In this document: piece after piece, positions 1 through 5,678 of the stretch
How positions within the stretch are numbered: position 1 is the first letter of the stretch
How the letters are laid out: every line of letters starts with the position of its first letter
NCBI GenBank assembly: GCA_023426275.1
Contig: JAFABC010000210.1
Span: 1-6,649 of the forward strand
Direction of reading: 5' to 3'
Length of the DNA stretch: 6,649 nt
Source: Pseudomonadota bacterium
GTDB taxonomy: Bacteria > Desulfobacterota > Desulfovibrionia > Desulfovibrionales > Desulfovibrionaceae
Program-made: the position numbers and the translations under genes
Notes under the pieces: model-generated
Database searches by the model: none
The model's input: only the letters and a program-made list of their open reading frames with translations
What the model was told of the DNA's origin: nothing

Positions 1-382
1 CCTCCCACTCGCCCGTGCGCTTCGCCCGGGCGCAGGCCTCGCCCCAGGCCGGCGGAACCGCCCCCTGGCCGGCCACGGCCACGGCGCGCGCATCCGCCGC
101 GGCCAGGGATATGCCCTGGGCGGCGGCCATGCCGGCAACGCCCCTGGCCAGCACGGCATTGCAGGGGTCCAGGTCAAAGGCGAACTGGGTCAGCGCCAGG
201 CCCAGGCCGGCCAGAAACGGGCCGGCCTCCTTGGCCTCTTTGGCCGCGCCGGCGGCACGCAGGGCGGCCAGCCCGGTCCGGGCGGCCTGCTTGCCCCCGA
301 TGACGCCGATGGCCAGCAGGTCGGGGAGCAAGCCCGGCAGGCGGTCGCAAACAGGCGGCAAAAAAAACTCAAACGGCCCCAT
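1..382 (-). CDS. Hypothetical protein, N-terminal part (runs off the left edge)
   Basis: I do not recognise this protein. The minus-strand frame opening with ATG at 382 stays open for 127 codons to the window edge, so the C-terminus is missing. The start is supported by a strong Shine-Dalgarno sequence (GGAGGAGG, 389-396) six bases upstream. It overlaps the last 14 bases of the glycosyltransferase gene, as expected for the next gene of an operon. The product begins MGPFEFFLPPVCDRLPGLLP and is then rich in Ala, Gly and Leu. A moderately hydrophobic stretch lies at about residues 18-30, but it is too short and broken to call a membrane helix. One Cys falls at about residue 74 (FDLDPCNAVLARG). 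Codons 6-8 are TTT TTT TTG after GAG, making a run of eight T. Codon third positions are mostly G or C, as in its neighbours. The existence of a gene is likely; its function is unknown. Confidence 0.7.
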   Translation of the reverse strand, partial: MGPFEFFLPPVCDRLPGLLPDLLAIGVIGGKQAARTGLAALRAAGAAKEAKEAGPFLAGLGLALTQFAFDLDPCNAVLARGVAGMAAAQGISLAAADARAVAVAGQGAVPPAWGEACARAKRTGEWE

Positions 383-1139
383 GGCGCGCCTCCTCCCCGG
401 CCACGATCTCGGTGGATGCCGCCTGCCAGTCCCGGATGCGCCGACGGTAGTCCGGGCCGAGGCGCGCCGTCAGGTAACCGGCCTCGGCCCGGGCGGCGGC
501 GTCCAGAAAGCCCGGCAAGGCTCGGGCGCTGGCGTGGTGTCGGTGGCGCACGGTCAGCTGGTGATCCACGACGAGCTTCCAGCCGGCCGCGCAGACCCGG
601 GCCGCCAGCCAGATATCCACGCCGTAGCCGTAGGGATTGTCGGCAATGTCCAGCCCGCCCACGGCGTCCAGGCAGTCCAGGGAAACGAGCGGAGCCACGC
701 CGTCCATCACCCGCACCAGCCGGCAGTCGCCCCCGGGACGGGCCACCATTTGCGGATGGTAGGGGCTGGCGGCAAAGGCCGGCGAATAGAGGCCGATATG
801 GCCCAGGCTTGCCTCCAGCCTGACCAGACGGCCGACCGCCCTGGCCAGATGGGGCGGGCGCGAGGTGAACAGGATGTCGTTGTTGCAAAACCACAAGTGG
901 GTCCGGCCCATATCCCGGGCGGCTGCGGCGGCGTAGGCGAACGCCCCGGCCCAGTAGCGGTTTTCCGGCAGGCGTGCCCAGGCGGCGGCGTAGGGTTCGG
1001 GCGCGGCATTGTCGAGCACCAGCACCGGCACGTCGGCCGTCTCCCCTTCGCGCCGCACCTGCTCGTGGAGGCGGCTTGTCAGCCGGGGATCGCCATAGTG
1101 CAGGATGACCACGACGGGACGGACGGCGGACTGACTCAA
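369..1139 (-). CDS. Glycosyltransferase, family 2-like (GT-A fold)
   Basis: This is a 256-residue protein that probably transfers a sugar from a nucleotide-sugar donor to a cell-surface glycan or lipid; donor and acceptor cannot be read from sequence. The pattern is that of family-2 (GT-A) enzymes. There is an N-terminal strand VVVILHYGDP (9-18) and a second strand VLVLDNAAPE (39-48). WFCNND (83-88) sits where the family has its metal/nucleotide-binding acidic motif (often LNND or DxD). GGLDIADNPYGYGVDIWLAA (161-180) and the following AGWKLVVDHQLTVRHRHH (185-202) match the late GGFDE...ED-D...AG...H region. No transmembrane segment or signal peptide is seen, so it is probably cytoplasmic or membrane-peripheral. 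The likely start is TTG at 1139, which shares TTGA with the stop of the channel gene and has AGGGA six bases upstream. A GTG at codon 10 is a less likely alternative. Family is fairly certain, substrate unknown. Confidence 0.85.
   Translation of the reverse strand: MSQSAVRPVVVILHYGDPRLTSRLHEQVRREGETADVPVLVLDNAAPEPYAAAWARLPENRYWAGAFAYAAAAARDMGRTHLWFCNNDILFTSRPPHLARAVGRLVRLEASLGHIGLYSPAFAASPYHPQMVARPGGDCRLVRVMDGVAPLVSLDCLDAVGGLDIADNPYGYGVDIWLAARVCAAGWKLVVDHQLTVRHRHHASARALPGFLDAAARAEAGYLTARLGPDYRRRIRDWQAASTEIVAGEEARHGAV
389..396 (-). promoter_or_regulatory. Ribosome binding site of the partial hypothetical gene
   Basis: On the minus strand GGAGGAGG lies six bases before the ATG at 382, inside the last codons of the upstream glycosyltransferase gene. 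This near-ideal site is the main evidence that the partial reading frame is a real, separately initiated gene. Confidence 0.75.
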
Positions 1140-2182
1140 AGAATTTCCCTGAGGTGGTCGAGATTGTCCTTTTTCCCGACGAGAATCATGGTGTCGCCGG
1201 GCTCCAGCACGGCCTGGGGCTGGGGGTTGAAGATCATGTCCCCGCAGGCCTTCTTGATGGCGATGACGATGAGGTTGAACCGGGGCCGGATGCGGGCCTC
1301 GATGAGGTTCTGGTTGCGGATCTCGGCATGCTCCGTGACCTGCAACTCCTCCATCTGCAAGTCGATGGGGCCGCTGCGGCCGGCCAGTTCCAGAAAGTTG
1401 GTCACCGTGGGGCGCAGCACCGACTGGGCCATGCGCACGCCGCCGTAGAGATGCGGCACGAGCACCTGTTCGGCCCCGGCCCGTTGCAGGCGCTGGATAT
1501 GGCCCTGGGCGTCGGCCCGGGCCACGATGCGCAGGCCCGGGTTCAGCTGGCGGGCCGTCAGCGTCACATAGACGTTGGCCGACTCCTGGGTCAGGGCGGC
1601 GACCAGGGTTTTGGCCCGCATGAGCCCGGCCGCGAGCAGCGTTTCATCGGCCGTGGCGTCGCCCTGGACATAGGGGATGCCCTGCTCTTCCAGCAGCTGC
1701 ACGACGTCGGGGCTGCTCTCGACGACCACGGTGGCCACGTTCTCGGCCAGGATCTCCCGGGCCACGATGGAGCCGATCCGGCCGTAGCCGCAGACAATGA
1801 CGTGGTCGGACAGGCCGTCGATGATCTTTTGCATGCGCCGTCTCCCGAGAAACTGTTGCAACCGGCCTTCCACCAGCACCTGGGTGAAGGAGCCGACCAG
1901 ATAGGCGAACGCGCCCACGCCCGAAACGATGAGCAGCATGGTCAGGATGCGGCCGTTTCGGGTCAGGGGATAGACTTCCTGGAAGCCCACGGTGGAAAGC
2001 GTGATGATGACCTGATAGAGGCTGTCGAAAAAACTCCAGCCTTCCACCCGCATGTAGCCGACGATGCCCAGGCAGAACACGAGGGCCAGGGCGACGCAGC
2101 CGCCAAACAACGGTCCCCAGGCGCCCAGCCGGTAGCGCAGCCGCGCGGCCCGGCTTTGCATGTGCAGCAGGCGGCGCGGCAT
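1136..2182 (-). CDS. Two-TM potassium channel with RCK (TrkA-N/TrkA-C) domain
   Basis: This is a 348-residue inner-membrane ion channel of the MthK-like class: two membrane helices with a pore loop, then a cytoplasmic RCK gating domain. TM1 is at about residues 24-44 and the pore helix at 50-62. The selectivity filter is T64-V65-G66-F67-Q68, and TM2 spans about 79-104 with a Gly-rich hinge (SGVGAFAYLVG). The RCK N-lobe is a Rossmann fold with HVIVCGYGRIGS (GxGxxG at 132-137), the ribose-binding acid E155, and GDAT at 174-177. The C-lobe (TrkA-C) covers about 280-348 and ends in the typical EPGDTMILVGKKDNL. Known relatives gate K+ flow in response to Ca2+, nucleotides or NAD(H); the ligand here is unknown. 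The filter lacks the usual second glycine (TVGYG). The start at 2182 is one base after the uvrB stop. GGAG lies ten bases upstream, a long spacing that fits coupling to uvrB. An internal ATG at 2161 has no ribosome site. Confidence 0.94.
   Translation of the reverse strand: MPRRLLHMQSRAARLRYRLGAWGPLFGGCVALALVFCLGIVGYMRVEGWSFFDSLYQVIITLSTVGFQEVYPLTRNGRILTMLLIVSGVGAFAYLVGSFTQVLVEGRLQQFLGRRRMQKIIDGLSDHVIVCGYGRIGSIVAREILAENVATVVVESSPDVVQLLEEQGIPYVQGDATADETLLAAGLMRAKTLVAALTQESANVYVTLTARQLNPGLRIVARADAQGHIQRLQRAGAEQVLVPHLYGGVRMAQSVLRPTVTNFLELAGRSGPIDLQMEELQVTEHAEIRNQNLIEARIRPRFNLIVIAIKKACGDMIFNPQPQAVLEPGDTMILVGKKDNLDHLREIL
1146..1150 (-). promoter_or_regulatory. Ribosome binding site for the TTG-started glycosyltransferase gene
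   Basis: Minus-strand AGGGA lies six bases before TTG at 1139, within the final codons of the channel gene. No ATG in this frame comes before the conserved first strand, so this site together with the TTGA stop/start overlap decides the start. Confidence 0.5.
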
Positions 2183-2183
2183 G

Positions 2184-4220
2184 TCAGCCCATCTCCAGCA
2201 CCCGGGCCCGCAGGGCGGCCACCCGGTCGCGCAGTTCCGCCGCCTTTTCGAACTCCAGGGCCTTGGCCGCCTCGCGCATTTCCCGCTCCAGGGCTTTGAT
2301 CTTTTTTTCCATGGCCTTCTTGGACATGCCGCCATAGGCGGCGGCGTCCTCGCGCACGCCCGCCCCGGCGCCCGACCGGGCCTGGGACGCGCCGGCCGCG
2401 GCCTCGGCTCCCTGGCCGTACAGGCTGTCCAGCACACTGTCCATGCTCTTGTGGATGGTGCGCGGCACGATGCCGGCTTCACGGTTGAAGGCCTCCTGCT
2501 TTTCCCGGCGACGGGCCGTTTCCTCCATGGCCGTGCGCATGGAACCGGTGACCACGTCGGCGTACAGGATGACCCGGCCACCGGCGTTGCGGGCGGCGCG
2601 GCCGAAGGTCTGGATCAGGGAACGGGCCGAGCGCAGGAATCCTTCCTTGTCCGCGTCCAGGATGGCCACCAGCGAGACTTCCGGGATGTCGAGGCCCTCG
2701 CGCAGCAGGTTGATGCCGACCAGTACGTCGAATTCGCCCTGGCGCAGGGCCTTGATGATGGCCACCCGTTCGAGGGTGTCGATATCCGAGTGCAGGTAGC
2801 GGGCGCGCACGCCCATGGAGTTGAAGTATTGGTTGAGCTCTTCGGACATGCGCTTGGTCAGCGTGGTGACGAGCACCCGTTCCCCGGCGGCGGCCCGGGC
2901 CCGGCATTCGGCCATGAGGTCGTCCACCTGTCCCTTGGTCGGGCGCACTTCCACCTCGGGATCGAGCAGCCCGGTGGGCCGGATGATCTGCTCCACCACC
3001 ACGCCCTCGGCCCGGTTCACCTCCCAGTCCCCGGGCGTGGCCGAGACGAACACGGCCTGCCCGATGCGGCCGAGGAACTCCTCGAAATTGAGCGGCCGGT
3101 TGTCCAGGGCCGAAGGCAGGCGGAAGCCGTAATCGACCAGGGTCTGCTTGCGCGACCGGTCCCCGGCGTACATGCCGCCGATCTGCGGCACGGTGATGTG
3201 GGACTCGTCCACGAACAGGATGAAATCCTCGGGGAAGTAGTCGAGCAGCGTATAGGGCGGCTCGCCGGCCTTGCGGCCGTCGAGATGGCGCGAATAGTTC
3301 TCGATGCCGTTGCAGTAGCCGAGCTCCTCGATCATCTCCAGGTCCTGCATGGTGCGCATTTCCAGGCGCTGGGCGGCCAGCAGGTCGCCGGCCTTCTTAA
3401 GCTCGGTCAGGCGCAGACGCAGTTCCTCGCGGATGTCGGTCACGGCCCGGTTGAGGTTGTCGCGGTCGGAAACGTAGTGGCTGGCCGGAAAGATGATGGC
3501 CTTTTCCATGGACCCGAGCACTTCGCCGGTGAGCGGATCGGTTTCCAGGATGGCTTCGAGCTCGTCGTCGAAGAATTCCAGGCGCAGGGCCTGTTCGCGG
3601 CTGTAGGCCGGAATGAGCTCGATGACGTCGCCGCGCACGCGGAACACGCCCCGGTGGAAATCGTAGTCGTTGCGCTCGTACTGGATCTCCACCAGCCGGG
3701 CCAGCACCGCTTCCATGCCGATTTTTTCGCCCACCGTCAGCGAGAGCACCATGCGTTCGTAGTAATCGCGCGACCCCAGGCCGTAGATGCAGGACACCGA
3801 GGCCACGATGAGCACGTCCCGACGCGTGAGCAACGAGTGGGTGGCGGCATGGCGCAGCTTGTCGATGTCGTCGTTGATGGAAGCGTCTTTCTCGATGTAG
3901 GTGTCCGTGTGCGGCAGATAGGCTTCCGGTTGGTAGTAATCGTAATAACTGACGAAATACTCCACGGCATTGTGGGGGAACAGCCCCTTGAACTCGCTGT
4001 AGAGCTGGGCGGCCAGGGTCTTGTTCGGGGCCATGACCAGGGCCGGCCGGTTGAGCCGGGACACGACCTGGGCCATGGTGAAGGTCTTGCCCGTGCCCGT
4101 GGCCCCGAGCAGCACCTGGTTGGGCACGCCCTGGGACAAATTGACGGCCAGTTCGTCGATGGCCCGGGGCTGATCGCCCTGCGGCGTATATTCGGATTCC
4201 AGCTGGAAAATCATGCTCAT
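2184..4220 (-). CDS. uvrB: UvrABC excision nuclease subunit B
   Basis: UvrB is the damage-verifying helicase-like subunit of nucleotide excision repair. It is loaded by UvrA and then recruits UvrC for incision. At 678 residues it has normal length. Visible motifs are Walker A GATGTGKT (39-46), the Tyr-rich beta-hairpin YYDYYQPEAY (92-101) that probes DNA, Walker B DESH (338-341), motif III FVSATPGDWE (391-400), motifs V/VI (GINLLREGLDIPEV 502-515 and QTFGRAARN 537-545), and a C-terminal UVR motif with FEKAAELRD (657-665) that contacts UvrC. The start at 4220 (MSMIF) puts the Walker lysine at 45 and the hairpin tyrosines at 92/93/95/96, the same numbers as I recall for E. coli UvrB. ATG at 4214 (MIF) is the alternative and has the better-spaced AGGA. 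An Ala/Gly-rich linker (about 604-631) precedes the UVR motif. It is probably the first gene of the minus-strand operon. I see no convincing LexA box upstream. Confidence 0.98.
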   Translation of the reverse strand: MSMIFQLESEYTPQGDQPRAIDELAVNLSQGVPNQVLLGATGTGKTFTMAQVVSRLNRPALVMAPNKTLAAQLYSEFKGLFPHNAVEYFVSYYDYYQPEAYLPHTDTYIEKDASINDDIDKLRHAATHSLLTRRDVLIVASVSCIYGLGSRDYYERMVLSLTVGEKIGMEAVLARLVEIQYERNDYDFHRGVFRVRGDVIELIPAYSREQALRLEFFDDELEAILETDPLTGEVLGSMEKAIIFPASHYVSDRDNLNRAVTDIREELRLRLTELKKAGDLLAAQRLEMRTMQDLEMIEELGYCNGIENYSRHLDGRKAGEPPYTLLDYFPEDFILFVDESHITVPQIGGMYAGDRSRKQTLVDYGFRLPSALDNRPLNFEEFLGRIGQAVFVSATPGDWEVNRAEGVVVEQIIRPTGLLDPEVEVRPTKGQVDDLMAECRARAAAGERVLVTTLTKRMSEELNQYFNSMGVRARYLHSDIDTLERVAIIKALRQGEFDVLVGINLLREGLDIPEVSLVAILDADKEGFLRSARSLIQTFGRAARNAGGRVILYADVVTGSMRTAMEETARRREKQEAFNREAGIVPRTIHKSMDSVLDSLYGQGAEAAAGASQARSGAGAGVREDAAAYGGMSKKAMEKKIKALEREMREAAKALEFEKAAELRDRVAALRARVLEMG

Positions 4221-4338
4221 TTCCTGTACATCCCTCCGCAACGCAACGAAAGCGAAAACCCCGAGGCGTCCGGGCCGGTCGCGCCGCCGCGCCGCCGCAC
4301 CGCAGCCGAGGAGCATTGCCACAGGCAAGGAGACGCCC
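4221..4338. promoter_or_regulatory. Divergent intergenic region between uvrB and the 161-residue gene
   Basis: This 118-bp spacer must carry the uvrB promoter leftward and the promoter of the 161-residue gene rightward. No good sigma-70 pair is visible on either strand. The minus strand has GGAGGG (4232-4236 region) and AGGA (4222-4225) before uvrB. The middle (about 4258-4310) is almost pure G and C. Near the right end the dyad TTGCC-ACA-GGCAA (4316-4328) overlaps the ribosome site of the rightward gene. A half-site-like CTGTACA lies at 4224-4230, but no second half was found. Confidence 0.5.
4327..4332 (+). promoter_or_regulatory. Ribosome binding site of the 161-residue gene
   Basis: AAGGAG lies six bases before ATG at 4339 and fixes that start against upstream in-frame ATGs such as 4213, which have no comparable site and would run through the divergent promoter region. 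Confidence 0.75.
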
Positions 4339-4824
4339 ATGGAAATCGATGTCGTTCCGGCGGATTTCAAGCTTCCCGTGGACCGGGCCTGGACCGTGTC
4401 CATGGTGATCAACACCTTCAAGGGCCGCAAGGACGTCACTGTCCATTTGTTCCGGCCCCAATGGGACCCGGCCGAAGAGAAGCTGTATGACTGGGACGCC
4501 CTCACGGGCGATCCGGTGGAGCCGGACCTGCCGGTCAGCTATGCCAGCTGCCGCCGCATTCTGCTCGAATCGTTCACCGAACCCGAACGCGACGCGCTCG
4601 TGGAGTACCTCAAGACCCGGTACAAGGACAAGTTGTCCGAAATCCACGCCTGCGCCCTCAATTTTCCCATCCCCCTGGGCCTGACCGCCCTGTCCGAGCT
4701 CACCGAAAGCAAGGACATCGGGTTCATTCACTTCGACAAGATCCCCAACTACACCCTGTCCTTTCCGGCGCGGGGTTTCTTCGACCTCAGCCAGCACAAG
4801 CCGATCATCGACGGCATCGACTAG
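4339..4824 (+). CDS. Conserved-looking hypothetical protein, 161 residues
   Basis: I do not recognise a named family. The product is soluble in appearance: no signal peptide, no transmembrane segment, a mixed alpha/beta pattern and an acidic overall composition. The opening MEIDVVPADFKLPVDRAWTV is followed by a basic patch FKGRKD (27-32) and a strand VTVHLFRP. A probable helix (FTEPERDALVEYLKTRYKDK, 79-98) comes next. A Pro/Gly-containing segment follows (NFPIPLGLTALSE, 108-120), then strands IGFIHFDKIPNYTLSFPARG (127-146). Two cysteines (71, 105) are too far apart to suggest a metal site on their own. The ATG at 4339 has an ideal ribosome site (AAGGAG, 4327-4332). Codon usage is strongly GC3-biased like its neighbours, so it is a native gene and not a recent arrival. 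It is divergent from uvrB and followed by LOG on the same strand after 107 bp with a hairpin between. It may be a lineage-specific protein; no function can be given. Confidence 0.88.
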   Translation: MEIDVVPADFKLPVDRAWTVSMVINTFKGRKDVTVHLFRPQWDPAEEKLYDWDALTGDPVEPDLPVSYASCRRILLESFTEPERDALVEYLKTRYKDKLSEIHACALNFPIPLGLTALSELTESKDIGFIHFDKIPNYTLSFPARGFFDLSQHKPIIDGID

Positions 4825-4832
4825 CAAAAAAA

Positions 4833-4886
4833 GATGCCTCCGGCGGCCGGGAGGGGCAGGCGCCCCTCCCGGACCCTCCGCAAGGG
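4833..4886. repeat. GC-rich intergenic hairpin element (possible dispersed repeat / terminator)
   Basis: Directly after the stop of the 161-residue gene come a run of seven A (4826-4832) and GATGCCTCCGGCGGCC. Next is a perfect 11-bp inverted repeat, CCGGGAGGGGC (4847-4857) and GCCCCTCCCGG (4862-4872), with loop AGGC. A second small dyad CCCT/AGGG follows (4874-4877, 4883-4886). There is no T run on the plus strand, so it is not a classic intrinsic terminator for that direction. On the minus strand the hairpin is followed, 14 bases on, by seven T. The GCCTCCGGCGGCC lead plus a CCCC-rich hairpin resembles an element I recall from many Desulfovibrio intergenic regions. That resemblance is from memory and was not tested. 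Confidence 0.6.
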
Positions 4887-4931
4887 GGAGAGAATCCGCG
4901 AACCGGCTTACTGGAGTCCGTTGGAGCCTTC

Positions 4932-5516
4932 ATGCAAAGCATTTGTATCTTTTGCGGGTCCTCGCCCGGCTTCGATCCGGCCTATGTCGACGCGGCCACG
5001 ACCCTGGGCCGGCTGCTGGCCGAGGAGCATCTGACGCTGGTCTACGGCGGGGCCTGCGTGGGCCTTATGGGCGCGGTGGCCGATGCCGCGCTGGCTGCCG
5101 GCGGCAAGGTCGTCGGCGTGCTGCCGGATTTCCTCCAGCGCAAGGAACTGGCCCACCCGAGGCTGACGGAACTGCATGTGGTGGCGTCCATGCACGAGCG
5201 CAAGGCGCGCATGGCCGAGCTGGCCGACGGGTTCATCGCCCTGCCCGGCGGCATGGGCACGCTGGAGGAGTTCTGCGAGATCGTCACCTGGGCCCAGCTC
5301 GGGCTGCACCAGAAGCCCTGCGGCCTGCTCAACGCCCACAGCTATTACGATCCGCTCCTGGAATTCGTCTCCCGCATGGCCGAAGAAGGCTTCATCCGGG
5401 AGCAGCACACGGGGCTGGTCCTGTCCGCGGAAACGCCCGAGGCGTTGCTCGAGGCCATGCGGGCCTTCAAGCCGCTGATCCTGCCCAAGTGGGTCGATAA
5501 AAAAGCCAAAGCCTGA
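4932..5516 (+). CDS. LOG-family protein (TIGR00730-type Rossmann-fold phosphoribohydrolase)
   Basis: This 194-residue cytoplasmic protein belongs to the LOG family, whose studied members cleave nucleoside 5'-monophosphates (including cytokinin ribotides and AMP) into free base and ribose 5-phosphate. Family signatures are present in order: CGSSPGFDPAY (8-18), LVYGGACVGLMGAVADAAL (36-54), the phosphate-binding and catalytic MHERKARM (87-94), and PGGMGTLEE (105-113) with the active-site Glu. The length matches the usual 180-200 residues and all key residues are present, so it should be active. In bacteria without a plant host the physiological substrate is usually unknown, and a role in purine nucleotide salvage is an inference. 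The start ATG at 4932 has GGAG five bases upstream (4923-4926). A short hairpin (5523-5542) follows the stop. It lies 107 bp after the 161-residue gene on the same strand, with the hairpin element between, so co-transcription is uncertain. Confidence 0.95.
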   Translation: MQSICIFCGSSPGFDPAYVDAATTLGRLLAEEHLTLVYGGACVGLMGAVADAALAAGGKVVGVLPDFLQRKELAHPRLTELHVVASMHERKARMAELADGFIALPGGMGTLEEFCEIVTWAQLGLHQKPCGLLNAHSYYDPLLEFVSRMAEEGFIREQHTGLVLSAETPEALLEAMRAFKPLILPKWVDKKAKA

Positions 5517-5522
5517 TCCCGC

Positions 5523-5542
5523 CCGCCCGGGCTCCCGGGCGG
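5523..5542 (+). terminator. GC hairpin after the LOG gene, possible weak terminator
   Basis: The perfect 8-bp inverted repeat CCGCCCGG (5523-5530) / CCGGGCGG (5535-5542) with loop GCTC begins seven bases after the LOG stop. No T tract follows, so intrinsic termination would be weak. It could also be a transcript 3'-end stabiliser. Confidence 0.4.
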
Positions 5543-5606
5543 CGCGGCCCCCTCCGTTCCCGGATCGCTGGTTCCCCCGCGCGCCCCAGCGGCGTCCCGC
5601 AGCACA

Positions 5607-5636
5607 TTGACATTTCCGGGCAACCCGGCACAGAAA
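5607..5636 (+). promoter_or_regulatory. Putative promoter of the 63-residue gene, with dyad in the spacer
   Basis: A perfect -35 hexamer TTGACA lies at 5607-5612. Eighteen bases on, CAGAAA (5631-5636) is a weak -10 match. The spacer contains a perfect dyad CCGGG-CAA-CCCGG (5616-5628). A second dyad AACGG-GA-CCGTT (5635-5646) falls at the expected start point. A start near 5643 would give a leader of about 36 bases before ATG 5679. The weak -10 keeps confidence low. Confidence 0.35.
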
Positions 5637-5678
5637 CGGGACCGTTCCAACACATCGCAGCAAACGAGGAAACACAGC

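Noticed and set aside
15..1448. Long plus-strand open frame (477 codons) across the left end
   Set aside because: It lies opposite the glycosyltransferase, the partial gene and part of the channel gene, which have clear family motifs. Long open antisense frames are expected at this GC content, and its product is low-complexity with no recognisable domain.
2183..2581. N-terminal extension of the K+ channel frame upstream to 2581
   Set aside because: The extra 133 residues overlap the uvrB 3' end and read as Arg/Pro-rich shadow sequence. The channel's own start at 2182 directly follows the uvrB stop.
4219..4231. Four-codon leader frame (ATG TAC AGG AAA TGA) overlapping the uvrB start
   Set aside because: Its only ribosome-like site, GGAGGG, abuts the ATG with no spacing, so it could not be initiated efficiently.
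4221..4232. Possible LexA/SOS box (CTGTACA) upstream of uvrB
   Set aside because: Only one half resembles a CTGT-type site. No matching ACAG half lies at the right distance, and LexA sites in this bacterial group differ from those of E. coli.
2160..4490. Plus-strand open frame of 776 codons opposite uvrB
   Set aside because: A mirror frame of the strongly GC3-biased uvrB gene. The translation is His/Gly/Val-rich with no recognisable domain.
4221..4505. N-terminal extension of uvrB to ATG 4505
   Set aside because: It would cross the divergent promoter region and overlap the 161-residue gene. The family N-terminus aligns from MSMIF at 4220.
5607..5678. Longer version of the small protein starting at TTG 5607
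   Set aside because: The TTG lies inside the TTGACA box, has no ribosome site, and the added residues are unlike a structured N-terminus. ATG 5679 has GAGGA at good spacing.
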